Shown here: positions 13,785-21,940 of the stretch, in pieces
Layout: each line of letters begins with the position of its first letter
How positions within the stretch are numbered: position 1 is the stretch's first letter
DNA from: Frankiales bacterium
GTDB taxonomy: Bacteria > Actinomycetota > Actinomycetes > Mycobacteriales > SCTD01
Length of the DNA: 22,144 nucleotides
Direction: 5' to 3'
NCBI GenBank assembly: GCA_025966295.1
Contig: JAOPVD010000324.1
Location: 1-22,144 of the forward strand
Program-made: the position numbers and the translations under genes
Notes under the pieces: generated by a model
The model's database searches: none
The model's input: only the letters and a program-made list of their open reading frames with translations
What the model was told of the DNA's origin: nothing

Positions 13785-14792
13785 TCAGGAGGTCGGTTGC
13801 ACCGGTCGGTAATACAGGTCGAGGCAGAGCAGCAGCTCGATGTGCCCAACCTCGCTGAGGGTCCGGATCTCGCGGTCCACGAGCTGCATGAGCTCCTCGG
13901 TGTCGCGGCACACCGCCTCGGCGAAGATGTCGAACCGGCCGGCGCAGGCCACCACGTACGCGATGGACGGGAGCCGGGTCAGCGTCCCGGCGAGCTCGGC
14001 GACGCTGTGCCCCGGTGCGCACCGGATCGCGATCCAGGCCTGCACCCCGAAGCCCAAGCTGCGCGGGTCGGCCAGCGCGGTGATCCGGATCGTGCCGGAG
14101 TCCACCATGCGGGTCACACGCTTGCGCACCTGCGACTCCGACATGCCGAGCCGTTCGCCGAGGGTGGCGAACGGGATCCGTCCGTCGGCGTTGAGCCCGG
14201 TCACGATCTGCCGGTCGACCTCGTCGAGCAGTGGTCGCGGCTGGCTCCCGTCGCCGGTCGGCTTGGTCCGGGTCGCGTCCCAGGCCGGCTCCTGGTAGTG
14301 CAGCCGGAGATAGGGGAAGACCTCGGCGCGGTGCACGCCCGGCGCCCGGGTGAAGGACTCGTCGATGATGCTGAGCAGTGCGGCCGTGTCCCGGCACAGC
14401 ACCTCGACGAGGGCGTCGTACCGGCCGGTTGTGATGACGGCGTAGTCGACGGCATCGAGCGCGGTGAACCCGGCCACGACCGGGCGGATCCCCTTGCGAC
14501 CGTCGACCTGGACGCCGACGAGCGCGCCGACGGTGCAGCCCAGCACCGACGGGTCCGCGACGGTGGTGATGCGGATGACGCGGCTCTCGAGCAGCTCGCG
14601 GACGCGGCGGCGGACCGTCTTCTCGGGCAACGACAGCTCCCGGGCGAGCGCCGCGAAGGACCGCCGGCCGTCCGCCTGCAGCAGGCGCACCAGGGCCCGG
14701 TCCACCTCGGACAGCGGCACCACGCTGGAGGGCGAGGAGGGCGGCAGCTCGCGGTGCAGGAACCCGGGCACGATGTTGGGTGGCCCGGGCAT
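13785..14792 (-). CDS. Lrp/AsnC-family regulator with two tandem Lrp modules
   Basis: This 335-residue protein is about twice the usual Lrp/AsnC length and contains the HTH-plus-RAM module twice. The first HTH is at about 27-75 (SEVDRALVRLLQADGRRSFA), with its ligand domain at about 80-165. The second HTH is at about 188-236 (LDEVDRQIVTGLNADGRIPF), with its ligand domain at about 240-330. Lrp proteins sense amino acids or related small molecules. A monomer with two modules may form the dimer-like DNA-binding unit by itself. The ATG at 14792 has no Shine-Dalgarno, but TATCTT ends 7 bases upstream, suggesting a leaderless mRNA. The 50-base gap from the amidohydrolase also allows co-transcription. 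It probably controls the adjacent amidohydrolase and monooxygenase/ABC genes. Confidence 0.92.
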   Translation of the reverse strand: MPGPPNIVPGFLHRELPPSSPSSVVPLSEVDRALVRLLQADGRRSFAALARELSLPEKTVRRRVRELLESRVIRITTVADPSVLGCTVGALVGVQVDGRKGIRPVVAGFTALDAVDYAVITTGRYDALVEVLCRDTAALLSIIDESFTRAPGVHRAEVFPYLRLHYQEPAWDATRTKPTGDGSQPRPLLDEVDRQIVTGLNADGRIPFATLGERLGMSESQVRKRVTRMVDSGTIRITALADPRSLGFGVQAWIAIRCAPGHSVAELAGTLTRLPSIAYVVACAGRFDIFAEAVCRDTEELMQLVDREIRTLSEVGHIELLLCLDLYYRPVQPTS

Positions 14793-14799
14793 GAGAGAC

Positions 14800-14805
14800 A
14801 AGATA
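14800..14805 (-). promoter_or_regulatory. Candidate -10 element for a leaderless Lrp transcript
   Basis: TATCTT on the minus strand is followed by seven bases and then the Lrp-type ATG, the spacing expected when transcription starts at the A of ATG. No ribosome binding site is present. The -35 region is weak (CCGTGG). Confidence 0.4.
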
Positions 14806-14842
14806 GGCCCGGCCCCGCTCCGCCACGGCCGCTCCGGGCTGC

Positions 14843-16492
14843 TCACGTGCCGCCGCGACGATGCACCGAACGGCCGGCCAGGAACACCTCGTCGACCTGC
14901 ACCTCGAGCAGCTCGTCGTCCGCGCAGCGCGTCGGGTCCCGGTCGAGCACGAGCAGGTCCGCGTCCTTGCCCGGCTCCAGCGACCCGCGCCGGTGGCCCT
15001 CGCCGAGGGCAGCCGCCGCGTTGGAGGTGTGCATGCGAAGGGCCTCGAGCACGCTGATGCGCTGCTCGGCATCGAGCACCTCGCCGAGGAAGGACTGTCG
15101 GCGCAACGCGTTCCAGATGCTGAAGAAGGGATTGGTGGCGCGGTCCTCGCTGCCGATCCAGACGTCGGAGCTGCCGCTGATCGGCCAGCCCTCGTCCAGC
15201 AGCCGCCGGAACGGGAACCGGCCGCGGGTGCCGTACTCGCCGAGGTAGGCGGGGAAGAAGTCGCCGAAGGTGTACAGGAACACCGGTTGCGGCACCGGGA
15301 CGATGCCGGCGTCCCGCCAGGCCTTCGTCGTGACCTCGGGCTCGGGCAGGAAGTTGCCGGCGTGCTCGACCCGCGGCTGGGGGGCGCCGGCCGGTGGGCC
15401 GCCGGCGGCGACGATGGCGGCGCACACCTCCTCCTGCGCCCGGTCCCCGTTCGCGTGTACGGCCAGCTGCAGACCTGCCCGGCCGGTGCGGACCAGCGCC
15501 TCGGCGATCTGGTCCGGCGACAGCGCGACGTGGCCGCAGAAGTGCTCGGTGCCCAGGTAGGGCTGCTTCACCGCGGCACTGGCCGCGGAGTACCCGCCGT
15601 CCGCGAACATCTTCACCCCGTGGATGCGCATGAGGTCCTCGCTGGTGCGCAGCGGCAGCAGCTCGCGGTGCCGGCACGCCTCGTCGAGCGACGCGGTGCC
15701 GGGCACCCACAGGTAGATGCGCAACCGGGCGCTCAGCTCACCGCTCTGGTGCAGGTCGTCCATGACGCGCAGGCCCTCGACGGTCTCCGAGATCTCCCCG
15801 ATAGTCGTGACGCCGTACCGGGTGAACAGCGCCTGCACGCCGTCCCGGATGGCGGCGCGCAGCGCCTGACCGGTCAGCTTCGGAAGCGGCAGGAGGTTGT
15901 CCATCTCCTTGACCACGCCGGTCGGCTCGCCGTGCTCGTCCCGCACCACAGTGGGCATGCCGGTGACGCTGTAGTCCACCTCGCGGTAGTCCCGGTCGAT
16001 GCCGGCCAGCTCGAGCGCCCGGCTGTTCAGGACGCTCACATGGCCGCCGGCCCGGATGACGATGGCCACGTCGCGGCTGACGCTGTCCAGCTCCGCGCGC
16101 GTGGGCAGTCGGCGCTCCGCGAGCTTCTGGTCGAAGAACAGGTTCCCCTGGCCGACCAGCCAGCCGTCGACGGCCTCGGGGAGCCCGGCGCGCAGCGCCG
16201 CGAGCACCTCCGGAACGCCGGCGCAGCGCGGGGCCCGGACGTCCACCGTGGAGTACGCCGTCCTCGCCGCGACCTCCATGTGCGCGTGCACGTCGACGAA
16301 CCCCGGCATCACCGCGCGGGTACCGACGTCGACGAGCCGGGTGCCCTCGCCCACATGCTCTCCGGCCCGTTCGCGTGGCCCGGTCGCCATGATGCGGCCG
16401 TCCCGCACGGCCACGAAGCCGGCCGACACCGGCTCGCCCGGGGTCATCCACAGCACCCGGTCGGAGACGAGGACGAGTTGCGCGACAGGCAT
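14843..16492 (-). CDS. YtcJ-like amidohydrolase (amidohydrolase family 3)
   Basis: This 549-residue metal-dependent hydrolase of the amidohydrolase superfamily belongs to the YtcJ/AepA-like branch. The metal-site motif VDVHAHME puts HAH at 69-71. Further conserved positions are HANGD (346-350), EHAG (376-379, H377) and the late aspartate in SGSSDVWIG (D443). The C-terminal GSLEPGKDADLLVLDRDP (503-520) is the usual strand returning to the beta-sandwich. Members hydrolyse amides, formamides and related C-N bonds; the real substrate is rarely known. The ATG at 16492 has GGAAGG 9 bases upstream. The gene is divergent from the monooxygenase/ABC genes and directly upstream of the Lrp-type regulator, so it probably belongs to the same catabolic unit. 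No signal peptide is seen, so it should be cytoplasmic. Confidence 0.92.
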   Translation of the reverse strand: MPVAQLVLVSDRVLWMTPGEPVSAGFVAVRDGRIMATGPRERAGEHVGEGTRLVDVGTRAVMPGFVDVHAHMEVAARTAYSTVDVRAPRCAGVPEVLAALRAGLPEAVDGWLVGQGNLFFDQKLAERRLPTRAELDSVSRDVAIVIRAGGHVSVLNSRALELAGIDRDYREVDYSVTGMPTVVRDEHGEPTGVVKEMDNLLPLPKLTGQALRAAIRDGVQALFTRYGVTTIGEISETVEGLRVMDDLHQSGELSARLRIYLWVPGTASLDEACRHRELLPLRTSEDLMRIHGVKMFADGGYSAASAAVKQPYLGTEHFCGHVALSPDQIAEALVRTGRAGLQLAVHANGDRAQEEVCAAIVAAGGPPAGAPQPRVEHAGNFLPEPEVTTKAWRDAGIVPVPQPVFLYTFGDFFPAYLGEYGTRGRFPFRRLLDEGWPISGSSDVWIGSEDRATNPFFSIWNALRRQSFLGEVLDAEQRISVLEALRMHTSNAAAALGEGHRRGSLEPGKDADLLVLDRDPTRCADDELLEVQVDEVFLAGRSVHRRGGT

Positions 16493-16589
16493 CTGGCAGG
16501 GCCTTCCGTGGTGGTGACGGGACGGTCTCGGGTCAGCCGCCCACGGAGGCATCCAGGCTGAGAAGGACCCCACCGGGGCGGGGTGGCCG

Positions 16590-16618
16590 ACAGTACGAGC
16601 CGTCCTCGGAGCCGTCAA
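16590..16618 (-). promoter_or_regulatory. Candidate promoter of the amidohydrolase-Lrp genes
   Basis: On the minus strand TTGACG (16618 down to 16613), a 17-base spacer and TACTGT (16595 down to 16590) form one of the best promoter matches in the window. The start site would be near 16583, giving a leader of about 90 bases. Confidence 0.55.
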
Positions 16619-16682
16619 CGACGGAATGATCCATTCACGGGCCAAGACAGGACCGATATCGCCCCGTCGGCTCGGAGCCGTC
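16597..16682. promoter_or_regulatory. Candidate operators: GAGCCGTC repeats and GAATG-ATC-CATTC palindrome
   Basis: GAGCCGTC occurs three times (16597-16604, 16609-16616, 16675-16682). The last two copies sit in a longer direct repeat, CTCGGAGCCGTC (16605-16616 and 16671-16682). Two copies lie in or overlap the spacer and -35 of the minus-strand promoter. The 13-base palindrome GAATGATCCATTC (16624-16636) lies just upstream of that -35. They are plausible sites for the neighbouring Lrp-type regulator; binding is not shown. Confidence 0.4.
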
Positions 16683-16757
16683 CCCAAGACGACCTGCCGA
16701 CCCGGCGCCCGGAGCGGATCGCTGCGAAGAAAACGGCTGTGACGACGGATCTGGTCC

Positions 16758-16786
16758 TTGACGGACGCTTCCTGGCCTGATTCTGT
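16758..16786 (+). promoter_or_regulatory. Candidate promoter of the monooxygenase-ABC genes
   Basis: TTGACG (16758-16763), 17 bases and TTCTGT (16781-16786). The -35 is good and the -10 modest. The leader to the GTG at 16851 would be about 58 bases. The remaining parts of 16493-16850 show no credible gene. Confidence 0.4.
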
Positions 16787-16850
16787 CTCCCCACGCCGCC
16801 GCGGTGACGAGGATCACTCTCGCTGAGGCATCGACGAGGGAGGCCCGGCA

Positions 16851-17993
16851 GTGGGAGGAGTGCAGCGGCACGCCGAGGTCGCCGGCGGAGGGCTCGCCGG
16901 CTTGACCGTCGCCACGGCGCTCGCCCAGCGCGGCTGGAGCGTCCGATTGCACGAACGCGGTCGGGAGCTGCGCGAGATCGGCGCCGGCATCTTCATGTGG
17001 GAGAACGCGGTCCGGGTGCTGGAGCAGATCGGCGCCGCGGACCAGGCCCTGGCCCGCGCCGAGCGGATCGCCAGCTGGCGGCTGTACGACGAGCGCGGGC
17101 GCCTGATCCAGGACGACTGGATGAAGGGCGGCGAGACCCGGCTCTACACGCTGCTGCGCACCGACCTGCATCGCGCCCTCGGCGACGCGGCCCGCGAAGC
17201 CGGTGTGGAGGTGGTGACGCAGTCGCTGGTCATCGGTGCCACCCCGGAGGGCGAGCTGCAGCTCGACACCGGCGAGTCGCTGGCCGCCGACCTCGTGGTC
17301 GGCGCGGACGGGGTCGGCTCTCCGGTGCGCAACTCGCTCGGTCTGGACCTCGCGGTCCGCGACCTGCAGGACGGCTGCGGGCGGCACCTCATCCCCCGGC
17401 TGCCGACCGACCCGGTCGGCAGCACGCTCGAGTACTGGAACCAGGGCCGGCGCGTCGGCATCGTCCCCGTGACACCGGACGAGGTCTACGTCTACATGTG
17501 CTGCCCGGCGAAGGACCTCGTCGGCCGCGAGAAGCCCATCAACATGGCGTCCTGGACCGCCTCGTTCCCGGAGCTCGCCGCGCTGTTCGCACGCATCCCC
17601 AGCACGGCGCGGTGGGCCTCGTTCGCCGATGTCCAGTGCCACGGCTGGACCAAGGGCAACGTCGCTCTGGTGGGTGACGCCGCCAGCGCCATGGCGCCCA
17701 ACCTCGGGCAGGCAGCCTGCCTCGCCATGACCAACGGCTACGCCCTGGCCTCGGTGCTGCAGGAGCACGACAGCGTCGCGGACGGGCTGGTCGCGTGGGA
17801 GCGCCGCCAGCGACCGGTCACCGACGCGACCCAGCGGTACTCCCGGCTGTACGGCAAGGTCGGCACCCGCTGGCCGCGGTCGATCACCGACGTCCGCAGT
17901 GCCGTCGTCTGGGCGGCCGGGCGCTCTCGCCGCTGGCAGGCCCGGGTGAACGTCGCCGCACACGAGGGGGCCGACCTCGTGACGCACCGCTAG
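16851..17993 (+). CDS. FAD-dependent monooxygenase (class A flavoprotein hydroxylase)
   Basis: This 380-residue NAD(P)H- and FAD-dependent hydroxylase belongs to the salicylate/p-hydroxybenzoate hydroxylase family. It has the FAD Rossmann motif (AGGGLAGLTVATALAQRG, 11-28, GxGxxG variant GGGLAG), the DG motif GADGVGS (151-157) and the second FAD motif GDAASAMAPNLGQAA (275-289). Such enzymes insert one oxygen atom into an aromatic or N-heterocyclic ring, or less often another activated carbon. The GTG at 16851 has GAGGGAGG seven bases upstream. An in-frame GTG at 16860 would be too close to its GGGAGG. It leads the plus-strand genes and is divergent from the amidohydrolase, so it probably acts on the imported compound. 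The substrate cannot be read from sequence. Confidence 0.92.
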   Translation: MGGVQRHAEVAGGGLAGLTVATALAQRGWSVRLHERGRELREIGAGIFMWENAVRVLEQIGAADQALARAERIASWRLYDERGRLIQDDWMKGGETRLYTLLRTDLHRALGDAAREAGVEVVTQSLVIGATPEGELQLDTGESLAADLVVGADGVGSPVRNSLGLDLAVRDLQDGCGRHLIPRLPTDPVGSTLEYWNQGRRVGIVPVTPDEVYVYMCCPAKDLVGREKPINMASWTASFPELAALFARIPSTARWASFADVQCHGWTKGNVALVGDAASAMAPNLGQAACLAMTNGYALASVLQEHDSVADGLVAWERRQRPVTDATQRYSRLYGKVGTRWPRSITDVRSAVVWAAGRSRRWQARVNVAAHEGADLVTHR

Positions 17994-17999
17994 ATCTCC

Positions 18000-18017
18000 G
18001 GGCGCTCCCGCGCGCCC
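18000..18017 (+). repeat. Hairpin between monooxygenase and binding-protein genes
   Basis: GGGCGC (18000-18005), TCCCGC, GCGCCC (18012-18017) begins seven bases after the monooxygenase stop in the 92-base gap. It could partly terminate or protect the upstream mRNA and so set different levels for the downstream binding protein. No promoter is evident in the gap. Confidence 0.4.
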
Positions 18018-18085
18018 ACCGCATCGATGGGCACCCGCCCGCCGCCAGTCAGGCTCCGCTCGAGTTCGCACACGACAGGAGACAC

Positions 18086-19297
18086 ATGTCCATTCGCAAG
18101 CTCGGTATCGCGGTCGTCGCCGCCGCGCTCTCACTGGCCGCGTGCGGCAGCGGGAGCGACGCCCCAGCGCGGACGGCGGGCTCGTTCGACTCCTCCAAGC
18201 CGGTCCCCGGCTCGACCGACGGCAAGCACGACGCGTCACCCACGGAGCTCAAGGCGGCGCTCGCCCAGGACGCCTGGTGGTACCCGTCGCTCATGGTGGA
18301 CTGCAAGGCGACGGCGACCGACCCCAAGGGCTGCAACGGCCCGTCGAAGGAGGGCGTCTACAACGCCATCCCCGCCAAGCTGGCGACCAAGCCCTGGCAC
18401 ATCTGCGCCGTCCTCCCGCACGTCAAGGACCCGTACTGGGTGGCGATGGACTACGGCACGGTGACGGAGGCCAAGCGGCTCGGGGTCGAGCTCAACGTCT
18501 ACGAAGCCGGCGGCTACACCGAGCTGGCCAAGCAGCTGAACCAGATCGACGACTGCGTGGCGGCCGGCGCCCAGGCCATCATCATCGGCGCGATCAGCTT
18601 CGACGGCCTCGACGCGAAGGTCGACGAGCTGCGCAAGCAGAACATCGTGGTCATCGACGGCCTCAACGGCATCTCCAACAGCAGCGTCGACGCCCGCGCT
18701 GTCCTGGCCTGGCGCGAGATGGGTGCCGCTGTCGGCGACTACCTCAAGGAGACCGGCAGCACCGCGAAGATCGCCTGGTTCCCCGGCCCGGCGGGCGCAG
18801 GCTGGGCTGAGGACGCCACGGCCGGCATCGAGGACACCCTCAAGGGCAGTGGCGCCACCATGGTCGCGAAGAAGTACGGCGACACCGACAAGAACGTGCA
18901 GCTGCGCCTCGTCGAGGACACCATGCAGGCGACCAAGGGCGTCACCGTCATCGCGGGGACCGCGGTCACGGCCGAGGCTGCCGCGGCCGCCAACCTCGGG
19001 TCCGGTACGACGATCCTCGCCGACTACCTCATCCCGTCGACCTTCGACCTGGTGAAGTCCGGCAAGGTCACCTGCGCCATCTCCGACCAGCCCGTCATCC
19101 AGGCCCGGATGGCCGTCGACATGGCGGTCCGTCTGCTCGAGGGCATCCCGCTGGACGACGGACTGCAGCGCGCGTTCCCGGCTCCCGTGCGAGTGTGCGG
19201 CCCGGCGGCTGGCAAGGCGGCGAACCTCGCCGACTTCCTGCCCGAGACGACGTTCGCGCCGCAGGGCTGGAGCCCCGTGTTCCACCTGGCCGGCTGA
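18086..19297 (+). CDS. TorT-like substrate-binding lipoprotein of an ABC importer
   Basis: This 403-residue lipoprotein has a type II signal peptide with lipobox LAAC (C20), so it is anchored outside the membrane. The body is a periplasmic-binding-protein fold of the sugar-binding/LacI type. The early QDAWWYPSLMVDC (61-73) and the PHVKDPYWVAMDYG segment (111-124) resemble TorT, the TMAO-sensing binding protein of proteobacteria, more than ribose-binding proteins. No TorS-type kinase is present; genes for an ATPase and a permease follow, so it should deliver substrate to that importer. Cysteines 73, 83, 107 and 157 could form disulfides. The ATG at 18086 has AGGAG four bases upstream. A small nitrogenous or polar molecule is possible, but the ligand is unknown. 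Confidence 0.88.
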   Translation: MSIRKLGIAVVAAALSLAACGSGSDAPARTAGSFDSSKPVPGSTDGKHDASPTELKAALAQDAWWYPSLMVDCKATATDPKGCNGPSKEGVYNAIPAKLATKPWHICAVLPHVKDPYWVAMDYGTVTEAKRLGVELNVYEAGGYTELAKQLNQIDDCVAAGAQAIIIGAISFDGLDAKVDELRKQNIVVIDGLNGISNSSVDARAVLAWREMGAAVGDYLKETGSTAKIAWFPGPAGAGWAEDATAGIEDTLKGSGATMVAKKYGDTDKNVQLRLVEDTMQATKGVTVIAGTAVTAEAAAAANLGSGTTILADYLIPSTFDLVKSGKVTCAISDQPVIQARMAVDMAVRLLEGIPLDDGLQRAFPAPVRVCGPAAGKAANLADFLPETTFAPQGWSPVFHLAG

Positions 19298-19321
19298 CCG
19301 ACCACGGGAGGGGACGACCGA

Positions 19322-20854
19322 GTGAACGTCGAGAAGGGCGTGGTCCTGCAGGCCGAGGGGATCACGAAGCGGTACGGCGGTGTCGCCGCGCTGGACGGGG
19401 TGTCCTTCGACCTCCGTCGCGGCGAGGTCCACGCCCTTCTCGGCGAGAACGGCGCAGGCAAATCCACCCTCATCAAGGTGCTGTCCGGCTCGGTCCCGCG
19501 AGACGAGGGCACCGTCGTCATCGACGGCACGGCGTACGGCGAGCTCACGCCGCCGTCCGCCGTGCGTGCCGGCGTCAGCACGGTCTTCCAGGAGCTCGCG
19601 CTGGTCCGCCAGCTCAGCGTCGCCGAGAACCTGTTCCTCGGCCGCGAGCTGCGGCGGCGCGGCCTGCGGGACAAGCGGCGGATGACCACCGAGGCCCGCG
19701 GGGCGCTGGAGCGCATCGGTGTCGACCTCGACCCACGAACCAGTCTGGCGACCTTCTCGCGCGCCCAGCTCCAGCTGGTCGAGATCGCCCGGGCCCTGCA
19801 CCGCGGCTCGCCGATCCTCATCCTCGACGAGCCGACCGCCTCGCTCAGTGCCGGCGAGGCCGCCCGGTTGTTCGCCATCGTCGGCCGCCTGAAGGCCGAG
19901 GGCGTCGGCATCGTCTACATCTCGCACCGCCTCGGCGAGGTCCGTCAGCTGGCCGACCGGATCACGGTGTTGCGGGACGGCCGTGGTGTCGGCACGGTCG
20001 ACGCCGCCGGCGTCACGAACGAGCACCTGGTGCGGCTCATGACGGGTCGCACCCTCGATGAGCTGTTCCCGCAGGTGCCGAAGGTGCCGGGCCGGATCCG
20101 CCTGGCGCTGTCCGGCGTCTCGACCGCGACGCTGCAGGAGGTCGCGCTGGAGGTGCGGGCCGGCGAGGTCGTCGCGCTGGCGGGCCTGGTCGGCTCCGGG
20201 AAGTCCGAGATCGGACGGGCCTGCTTCGGCCTGGAGCGGTTGACGGCAGGCACCGTCGAGATCGACGGGACGGCCAGTCCGACCCTGACACCGCGGCGCG
20301 CGTTGGAACGCGGGCTGATCTACTACCCGGCCGACCGGCACCGGGAGGGGCTCGTCACCACGGGCACCCTGGGCGACAACGTGCTGCTCCCGTCGCTGGT
20401 CGCCGGCACCGTGAACCGCTTCGGCTTCGTCAGCCGACCCCGCAGCGCCGGGCGGGTGCAGGAGGTCGTGGAGCAGCTGAGCATCAAACCGGCACAGGCC
20501 AAGCGCAAGGTGCTCGGCTTCTCGGGCGGCAACCAGCAGAAAGCCTTGCTGGCAAGGGCGTTCGCGCGCGAGTACGCCGTGCACATCTTCGACGAGCCGA
20601 CGGTCGGCATCGACATCGGCGCCAAGCACGACGTCTACCAGCACATCAAGCGGCTGTGCGCCGCCGGCGCGGCCGTGCTGCTCATCTCGTCCGACATGGA
20701 GGAGGTCCTCGGCCTCGCGCACCGGGTCTACGCCGTGCGCGAGGGGCGCGTCGTCGCCGACCTGCGCGACAGCGACGTCACCGAGCACAACATCATCCGT
20801 GCCTTCTTCGAGCCGACACCGCCGCTCGTTCCCGCAAGGAGTGCCTGCTCGTGA
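19322..20854 (+). CDS. Double-domain sugar-type ABC transporter ATPase (RbsA/MglA-like)
   Basis: This 510-residue protein has two fused ABC ATPase domains and energises import with the binding protein before it and the permease after it. The first domain has Walker A GENGAGKST (41-49), Walker B ILILDEPTASL (165-175) and a degenerate signature, FSRAQLQLVEIARAL (145-159). The second has Walker A GLVGSGKSE (288-296), a canonical SGGNQQKALLARA signature (401-413) and Walker B HIFDEPTVGID (421-431). Asymmetric domains are usual in this CUT2 family. The GTG at 19322 has GGGAGGGG seven bases upstream. It starts 24 bases after the binding-protein stop and overlaps the permease start as GTGA, so translation is coupled. 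Confidence 0.95.
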   Translation: MNVEKGVVLQAEGITKRYGGVAALDGVSFDLRRGEVHALLGENGAGKSTLIKVLSGSVPRDEGTVVIDGTAYGELTPPSAVRAGVSTVFQELALVRQLSVAENLFLGRELRRRGLRDKRRMTTEARGALERIGVDLDPRTSLATFSRAQLQLVEIARALHRGSPILILDEPTASLSAGEAARLFAIVGRLKAEGVGIVYISHRLGEVRQLADRITVLRDGRGVGTVDAAGVTNEHLVRLMTGRTLDELFPQVPKVPGRIRLALSGVSTATLQEVALEVRAGEVVALAGLVGSGKSEIGRACFGLERLTAGTVEIDGTASPTLTPRRALERGLIYYPADRHREGLVTTGTLGDNVLLPSLVAGTVNRFGFVSRPRSAGRVQEVVEQLSIKPAQAKRKVLGFSGGNQQKALLARAFAREYAVHIFDEPTVGIDIGAKHDVYQHIKRLCAAGAAVLLISSDMEEVLGLAHRVYAVREGRVVADLRDSDVTEHNIIRAFFEPTPPLVPARSACS

Positions 20855-21912
20855 CCCACGCCGACGTCGCCTCTTCCGCGTCCGACCGCGACCGGCCGGC
20901 CCCTACCGACCCGCCCGAGCGCACTCCCGTCGGCGCGGCGTCGCACTCGGCGCGACGCCGGACCGTCGACCTGCTCCTGCACTTCGGGCTGCTGCCGGTG
21001 CTTCTGCTCGTCGCGGTCGTGACCTTCTCGCTCATCGAGCCGCGGTTCCTCACCCCGCTCAACGGCACCAACGTCTCGCGCCAGCTGTCGTTCCTGCTCA
21101 TCGTCACGATCGGGCAGATGCTGGTGCTGCTCACCGCCGAGATCGACATGTCGGTCGGCGCCACCATCGCGCTCACCAGCGTCGTGTCCAGCAAGGTGAT
21201 GACGCACGTCGGTGGCGACGGCGCTGGGGTGCTGCTGCTCGGCGTCGCGGCCGGCCTCGTGGTCGGGCTCGTCGTCGGGCTGCTCAACGGCCTGGTGGTG
21301 GCGCGCTTCAAGGTGCCCTCGTTCATCGTCACGATCGGCACGTCGTCCGTGGCGGTCGGTGTGGCCCTGCTGGTGTCGAAGGGGTCCCCGGTGACGGGCC
21401 TTCCGCCCGACTTCACCCGCGTGCTCGGCACCGCGCAGGTCGCCGGTGTCCCAGTCTCGTTCGTCGTCGCGCTCGGGGTGGTCGCGCTGGTCTACGTGCT
21501 GCTCAGCTGGTCGGTGCTCGGGCACTACCTGTTCGCGGTCGGCGGCGGTGAGGACGCGGCCCGGCTGGTCGGCGTGCCGGTGCTGCGCACGAAGGTCACC
21601 GCGTTCGTGCTCTGCAGCATGCTGACGTCGCTCGCGGGGGTGCTGCTCACCGCGCGGGTCTCGTCGGGCCAGCCCACCCTTGGGCAGGAGTACGTCATCC
21701 TCGCGATCGCCGCGGCGGTCCTCGGCGGCACCTCGTTCTTCGGGGGTGAGGGCCGGCTCGGGCTGGTGGCGGTGGGGGCGCTGTTGCTCGTCGTGCTGTC
21801 CAATGGCATGAACCTCATCCGCGTCCCGAGCTACACCCAGCAGGTCGTCCTGGGATCGCTGCTCATCGCCGCCGTGATCATCGACCGGCTCCGCGCCCGC
21901 GCCGCGTGGTGA
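20851..21912 (+). CDS. RbsC-like ABC transporter permease
   Basis: This 353-residue integral membrane protein of the branched-chain/ribose (BPD_transp_2, CUT2) permease family has a hydrophilic N-terminus of about 40 residues, then roughly eight to ten hydrophobic segments. Typical motifs are TAEIDMSVGA (95-104) and GLLNGLVVARFKVPSFIVTI (143-162), the latter near the ATPase contact. Only one permease gene is seen, so it should form a homodimer. The GTG at 20851 overlaps the ATPase stop as GTGA and has AAGGAG nine bases upstream. The longer open frame upstream is a shadow of the ATPase gene. The 28-base gap to the aldehyde dehydrogenase suggests one transcript. Confidence 0.95.
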   Translation: MTHADVASSASDRDRPAPTDPPERTPVGAASHSARRRTVDLLLHFGLLPVLLLVAVVTFSLIEPRFLTPLNGTNVSRQLSFLLIVTIGQMLVLLTAEIDMSVGATIALTSVVSSKVMTHVGGDGAGVLLLGVAAGLVVGLVVGLLNGLVVARFKVPSFIVTIGTSSVAVGVALLVSKGSPVTGLPPDFTRVLGTAQVAGVPVSFVVALGVVALVYVLLSWSVLGHYLFAVGGGEDAARLVGVPVLRTKVTAFVLCSMLTSLAGVLLTARVSSGQPTLGQEYVILAIAAAVLGGTSFFGGEGRLGLVAVGALLLVVLSNGMNLIRVPSYTQQVVLGSLLIAAVIIDRLRARAAW

Positions 21913-21940
21913 CGCCCGACCCGACCTGGAGCCGTGGCTC

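Noticed and set aside
14861..16561. Plus-strand open frame opposite the amidohydrolase gene
   Set aside because: Shadow of a clear amidohydrolase; no motif or start signal.
16583..16780. 65-codon plus-strand ORF in the amidohydrolase/monooxygenase gap
   Set aside because: It overlaps the predicted promoters of both divergent units, has no ribosome binding site and no recognisable protein features.
18236..20788. 850-codon minus-strand open frame opposite the binding-protein and ATPase genes
   Set aside because: It is the complement of two well-supported ABC genes and has no recognisable domain. Long antisense frames are expected at this GC content.
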